Shown one piece after another: positions 6,925 to 8,658 of a stretch of 8,658 nt of DNA; the stretch's first letter is position 1; each line of letters opens with the position of its first letter. The notes under the pieces were generated by a model. The model saw only the letters and a program-made list of their open reading frames with translations, ran no database searches and was not told the origin of the DNA. This DNA is from Myxococcales bacterium (GTDB lineage Bacteria > Myxococcota_A > Polyangia > Polyangiales > Polyangiaceae). Position numbers and translations under genes: made by a program. The stretch lies in contig JAHFDX010000077.1 in the NCBI GenBank assembly GCA_023248785.1, positions 1 to 8,658 of the forward strand. The letters run 5' to 3'.

Positions 6925-7149
6925 TCATTCGGATCGGCCATAAGGGTTGCGATAGACTCGGCTCGAGCGAGCGACCGGACCGTTGGGAACTGCGCGCGTG
7001 ACCGCCTCTGACCAGCCAGGAAGGAGAGACTTGCCGTCCTTGGCCGCAATGCCGAAGGCGGAGGTGAGCCATGCGAGCACGTCGGCCTTTTTCGTCGGCA
7101 AGGGGAGACCTCTCGGGCGATGCTTGGTCGGGAGGGGCACACCGATCGC
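6925..7149 (-). pseudogene. Probable remnant of a protein-coding gene (C-terminal end)
   Basis: This minus-strand frame of about 74 codons lies between a TAA at 7150-7152 and a TGA at 6925-6927. Its codons are strongly biased to G or C at the third position in the middle part, and the translation (KKADVLAWLTSAFGIAAKD, then SLLPGWSEAVTRAV) looks like real protein with amphipathic helices. It has only a GTG at 7140 as a possible start and no clear ribosome binding site. The next frame just upstream reads GFVAQLEATVEVG, which suggests a frameshifted older reading frame. I do not recognise the family. It overlaps no plus-strand gene if the lipoprotein downstream begins at 7217. Confidence 0.35.
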
Positions 7150-7216
7150 TTACCCCGACCTCGACGGTCGCTTCAAGTTGTGCGACAAAGCCGACGTGAG
7201 TGGCTCTGTATCTTCG

Positions 7217-8083
7217 ATGCACCGACGCAGCCTTGCGGGACTGGGCATGGCATTCTGCTTTGCCTGCGCGTGCCGCGACCCGCCGTCGCTAAGCGCGTCG
7301 CAATTGTCGAACGAGCAGCCCGTGCAGGGGGCACGCTGCTTTGATGTTGTTGTTCGGGACAATTCGCTATCCACGCGCAACGTGCTCAGTGCGAAGCGTT
7401 GTCAGGGTGGTGGCGTTACGTGGGCCGCCATTCTCGGGGTACTTATGCAAAAGCGTGGCCCATCGAAGGCCATTGAAGCGGCGACGCCAGGCTGGACGGG
7501 CGACGTGCGCGCATTGTCCTGGAATGGAAAGACTGTTCGCGTAGCGATCGACGTCGAGGGCGACAGTGCTCGATTCTGCACTGATTCGGGTCAGATTCTT
7601 GCCGACGTTCGAAACGACGTCGCCCGACTGAACGCCAATCCGGCGGAGCTGGAACGCGCGATGCGAGAGGCCGATCCTCTCGCGCTGGAGTGCTCCCTTG
7701 ATGGTGCCTCCGTCTCGACGCTCTTGAGCGGGATGGCTCCGCCGCCACCCCCCTCGCCCGCCGAGGCTCGTGCTCGCGAGACGAGTCTTGCTCGTCTACG
7801 CTCGACGCTCGCGAAGGAGCGTACATGGTGCTGGCGAAAGAGCGGCATGGCATTCGGAGGGAAGGGAGGCTTCACGTTGCACCCGGATGGCAGGGTCACC
7901 GGGTTTGGCGGCGCTGACGTTTCGGGCACCGGTCGGTGGACCTTCCAGGAGGACCGACGCATCGAAATAGTGGGCCCCGGACTCCATCACTTTGACGTAG
8001 GGGACACCGGGCATCTGGGCTTCAACCACTCCCAGGGACGCGAAGAACTCGACCCTTGCCCTGCGCCTGGCTCGTCCAAGTGA
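7217..8083 (+). CDS. Cys-rich lipoprotein of unknown function
   Basis: The 288-residue protein starts at the ATG at 7217, chosen because it opens directly into a signal peptide (MHRRSLAGLGMAFCFACAC). The frame stays open back to 6983, but that part is unlike a protein N-terminus and runs opposite a more convincing coding remnant. Lipidation could fall on Cys17 or Cys19, since both follow an alanine. The mature part has cysteines at about 41, 62, 121, 159, 205 and 281, an even number compatible with three disulfides. A proline run (175-179) divides it. The N-terminal half is mixed alpha/beta. The C-terminal half has a small beta-sheet pattern (TWCWRKSG, FTLHPDGRVTGFG, GTGRWTF, RRIEIVG) reminiscent of lipocalin-like 'DGRW' domains. 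No catalytic motif is visible. The ribosome binding site is weak. It is probably an envelope protein. Confidence 0.75.
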   Translation: MHRRSLAGLGMAFCFACACRDPPSLSASQLSNEQPVQGARCFDVVVRDNSLSTRNVLSAKRCQGGGVTWAAILGVLMQKRGPSKAIEAATPGWTGDVRALSWNGKTVRVAIDVEGDSARFCTDSGQILADVRNDVARLNANPAELERAMREADPLALECSLDGASVSTLLSGMAPPPPPSPAEARARETSLARLRSTLAKERTWCWRKSGMAFGGKGGFTLHPDGRVTGFGGADVSGTGRWTFQEDRRIEIVGPGLHHFDVGDTGHLGFNHSQGREELDPCPAPGSSK

Positions 8084-8141
8084 GTTAGAGAAACTATGGC
8101 AGTGCCCTGCTCCATGTTGCCGTTGATTGAATCACTGCGGA

Positions 8142-8168
8142 TGCCTGCTCACGTTCGCATGTCAGGCA
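8142..8168. repeat. Short inverted repeat before the mini-gene
   Basis: TGCCTG (8142-8147) and CAGGCA (8163-8168) form a perfect six-base inverted repeat with a 15-base spacer, about 30 bases before the ATG at 8200. It could be an operator or an RNA hairpin in the leader, but a repeat this short also arises by chance. Confidence 0.25.
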
Positions 8169-8183
8169 ACGCGCCGCACGATC

Positions 8184-8190
8184 GGGAGGA
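8184..8190 (+). promoter_or_regulatory. Strong ribosome binding site for the mini-gene at 8200
   Basis: GGGAGGA is nearly the full anti-Shine-Dalgarno complement and lies nine bases before the ATG at 8200. It is one of the best ribosome binding sites in the window and supports translation of a frame of only 46 codons. Confidence 0.6.
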
Positions 8191-8199
8191 CAGCTACGC

Positions 8200-8340
8200 A
8201 TGACTCAGCGAGCCCGCCAGTTCCCTTGTCCCGGCCACGGACCACCCGGCCACGAACCCCATGCGATCCGCCGATTCCCCAACAAATACTGCCCCAAGAC
8301 CCTGGCATGCACCGTGCTCACCGGCTGCTACAATGTCTAA
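8200..8340 (+). CDS. 46-residue Cys/His-rich mini-protein
   Basis: This short frame opens at an ATG with a strong GGGAGGA site and ends at the TAA at 8338-8340, eight bases into the following gene. The overlap suggests translational coupling. The product is basic and contains Cys10, His13, His18, His21, Cys31, Cys37 and Cys43, with motifs FPCPGHG and NKYCPK. The spacing would allow a small metal-binding knuckle or zinc-ribbon-like fold, though it does not match a classic CxxC pair. No signal peptide or membrane segment is seen. I do not recognise the family. The evidence is the ribosome binding site, the overlap and the residue composition; the frame could still be fortuitous. Confidence 0.5.
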   Translation: MTQRARQFPCPGHGPPGHEPHAIRRFPNKYCPKTLACTVLTGCYNV

Positions 8341-8599
8341 TGAAATGCCCAGCCTGAGCACCAAGATCTTGATCGAGATCCGCGAGGAGATGAAGGCCAC
8401 GCGCCTGGAACTTCGAGAGGAAATAAAAGCTACGCGAAGGGACTTGAGCGAGCGCATCGACGCAACCAACGAGCGCATCGACCTCGTCGCCCGCCGCCAA
8501 ACCGAATCCGAAGTCCGTATCGCCACAGAACTCGTCGCCGTCAGCGATGCGGTGGAGCGTCTTACCCAAGCATACCGCGCCGACAGGGCACTTCCATGA
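8333..8599 (+). CDS. Small coiled-coil protein with 11-residue repeats
   Basis: The 88-residue protein starts at the ATG at 8333 (or in-frame at 8345). An upstream in-frame ATG at 8261 would add a Pro/Cys-rich tail unlike the rest and lies inside the preceding mini-gene. From residue 15 the chain is charged and helical, with 11-residue units: EIREEMKATRL, ELREEIKATRR, DLSERIDATNE, then looser copies to about residue 70. Such hendecad repeats form long, nearly straight coiled coils. There is no signal peptide, membrane helix or catalytic motif. It overlaps the mini-gene at 8200-8340 by eight bases and has no good ribosome binding site of its own, as expected for coupled translation. It may be an oligomerising adaptor or partner of the mini-protein; function is unknown. 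Confidence 0.7.
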   Translation: MSNEMPSLSTKILIEIREEMKATRLELREEIKATRRDLSERIDATNERIDLVARRQTESEVRIATELVAVSDAVERLTQAYRADRALP

Positions 8600-8658
8600 G
8601 GAGGCCGCTCCGGGTCAACAACTACGTTGCGCCTGGTAGCAGAAAACGTGGGGCGGCC

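Noticed and set aside
6983..7216. N-terminal extension of the Cys-rich lipoprotein
   Set aside because: The extension has no signal or domain features, and the ATG at 7217 begins a credible signal peptide.
8261..8332. Earlier start for the coiled-coil protein
   Set aside because: The added residues are Pro/Cys-rich and unlike the helix that follows, and the region is better explained by the 46-codon gene with a strong ribosome binding site.
8194..8526. Minus-strand 110-codon frame opposite the mini-gene and coiled-coil gene
   Set aside because: It is Ser/Arg-rich without motifs and mirrors the periodic coiled-coil coding sequence, so it is a shadow.

Overview
The window looks like part of a proteobacterial or myxobacterial chromosome. 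Myxococcota is favoured: most genes encode envelope lipoproteins, one is a sulfatase-like lipoprotein, one is a multidomain thioredoxin/FKBP lipoprotein, and GC content is moderately high by eye. This placement is inference from gene style; no marker gene fixes the taxon.

Positions 1-5029 form a rightward, operon-like block. It starts with the 3' end of a PEGA-like secreted or membrane protein that is cut by the window edge. An overlapping gene encodes a lipoprotein with a sulfatase/alkaline-phosphatase-type domain whose catalytic residues are largely missing. A third gene, 35 bases further on, encodes a 767-residue lipoprotein with three thioredoxin-like regions (two with CPYC active sites) fused to a C-terminal FKBP prolyl isomerase. 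All three products appear to act at or outside the inner membrane. The third is a plausible one-chain oxidative-folding and proline-isomerisation factor.

Positions 5030-5521 hold an intact tRNA-Ser(GGA). On its left is a 5' tRNA-Ser fragment and on its right a 3' tRNA-Ser fragment. Each fragment is interrupted by a copy of the same roughly 38-base repeat: in the D-loop on the left and in the T-loop on the right. This is the most unusual DNA-level structure in the window and suggests repeated invasion of, or recombination at, a tRNA gene.

Positions 5522-6709 (minus strand) encode an AAA_14/DUF4143-type ATPase, converging on the tRNA locus. Positions 6710-7216 have no confident intact gene, but a minus-strand stretch has the codon pattern of a decayed protein end. 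A 288-residue Cys-rich lipoprotein of unknown function (7217-8083) follows on the plus strand. Near the right edge, a 46-residue Cys/His-rich mini-gene with a strong ribosome binding site overlaps an 88-residue coiled-coil protein built from 11-residue repeats. The part from the tRNA onward reads like an accessory region.
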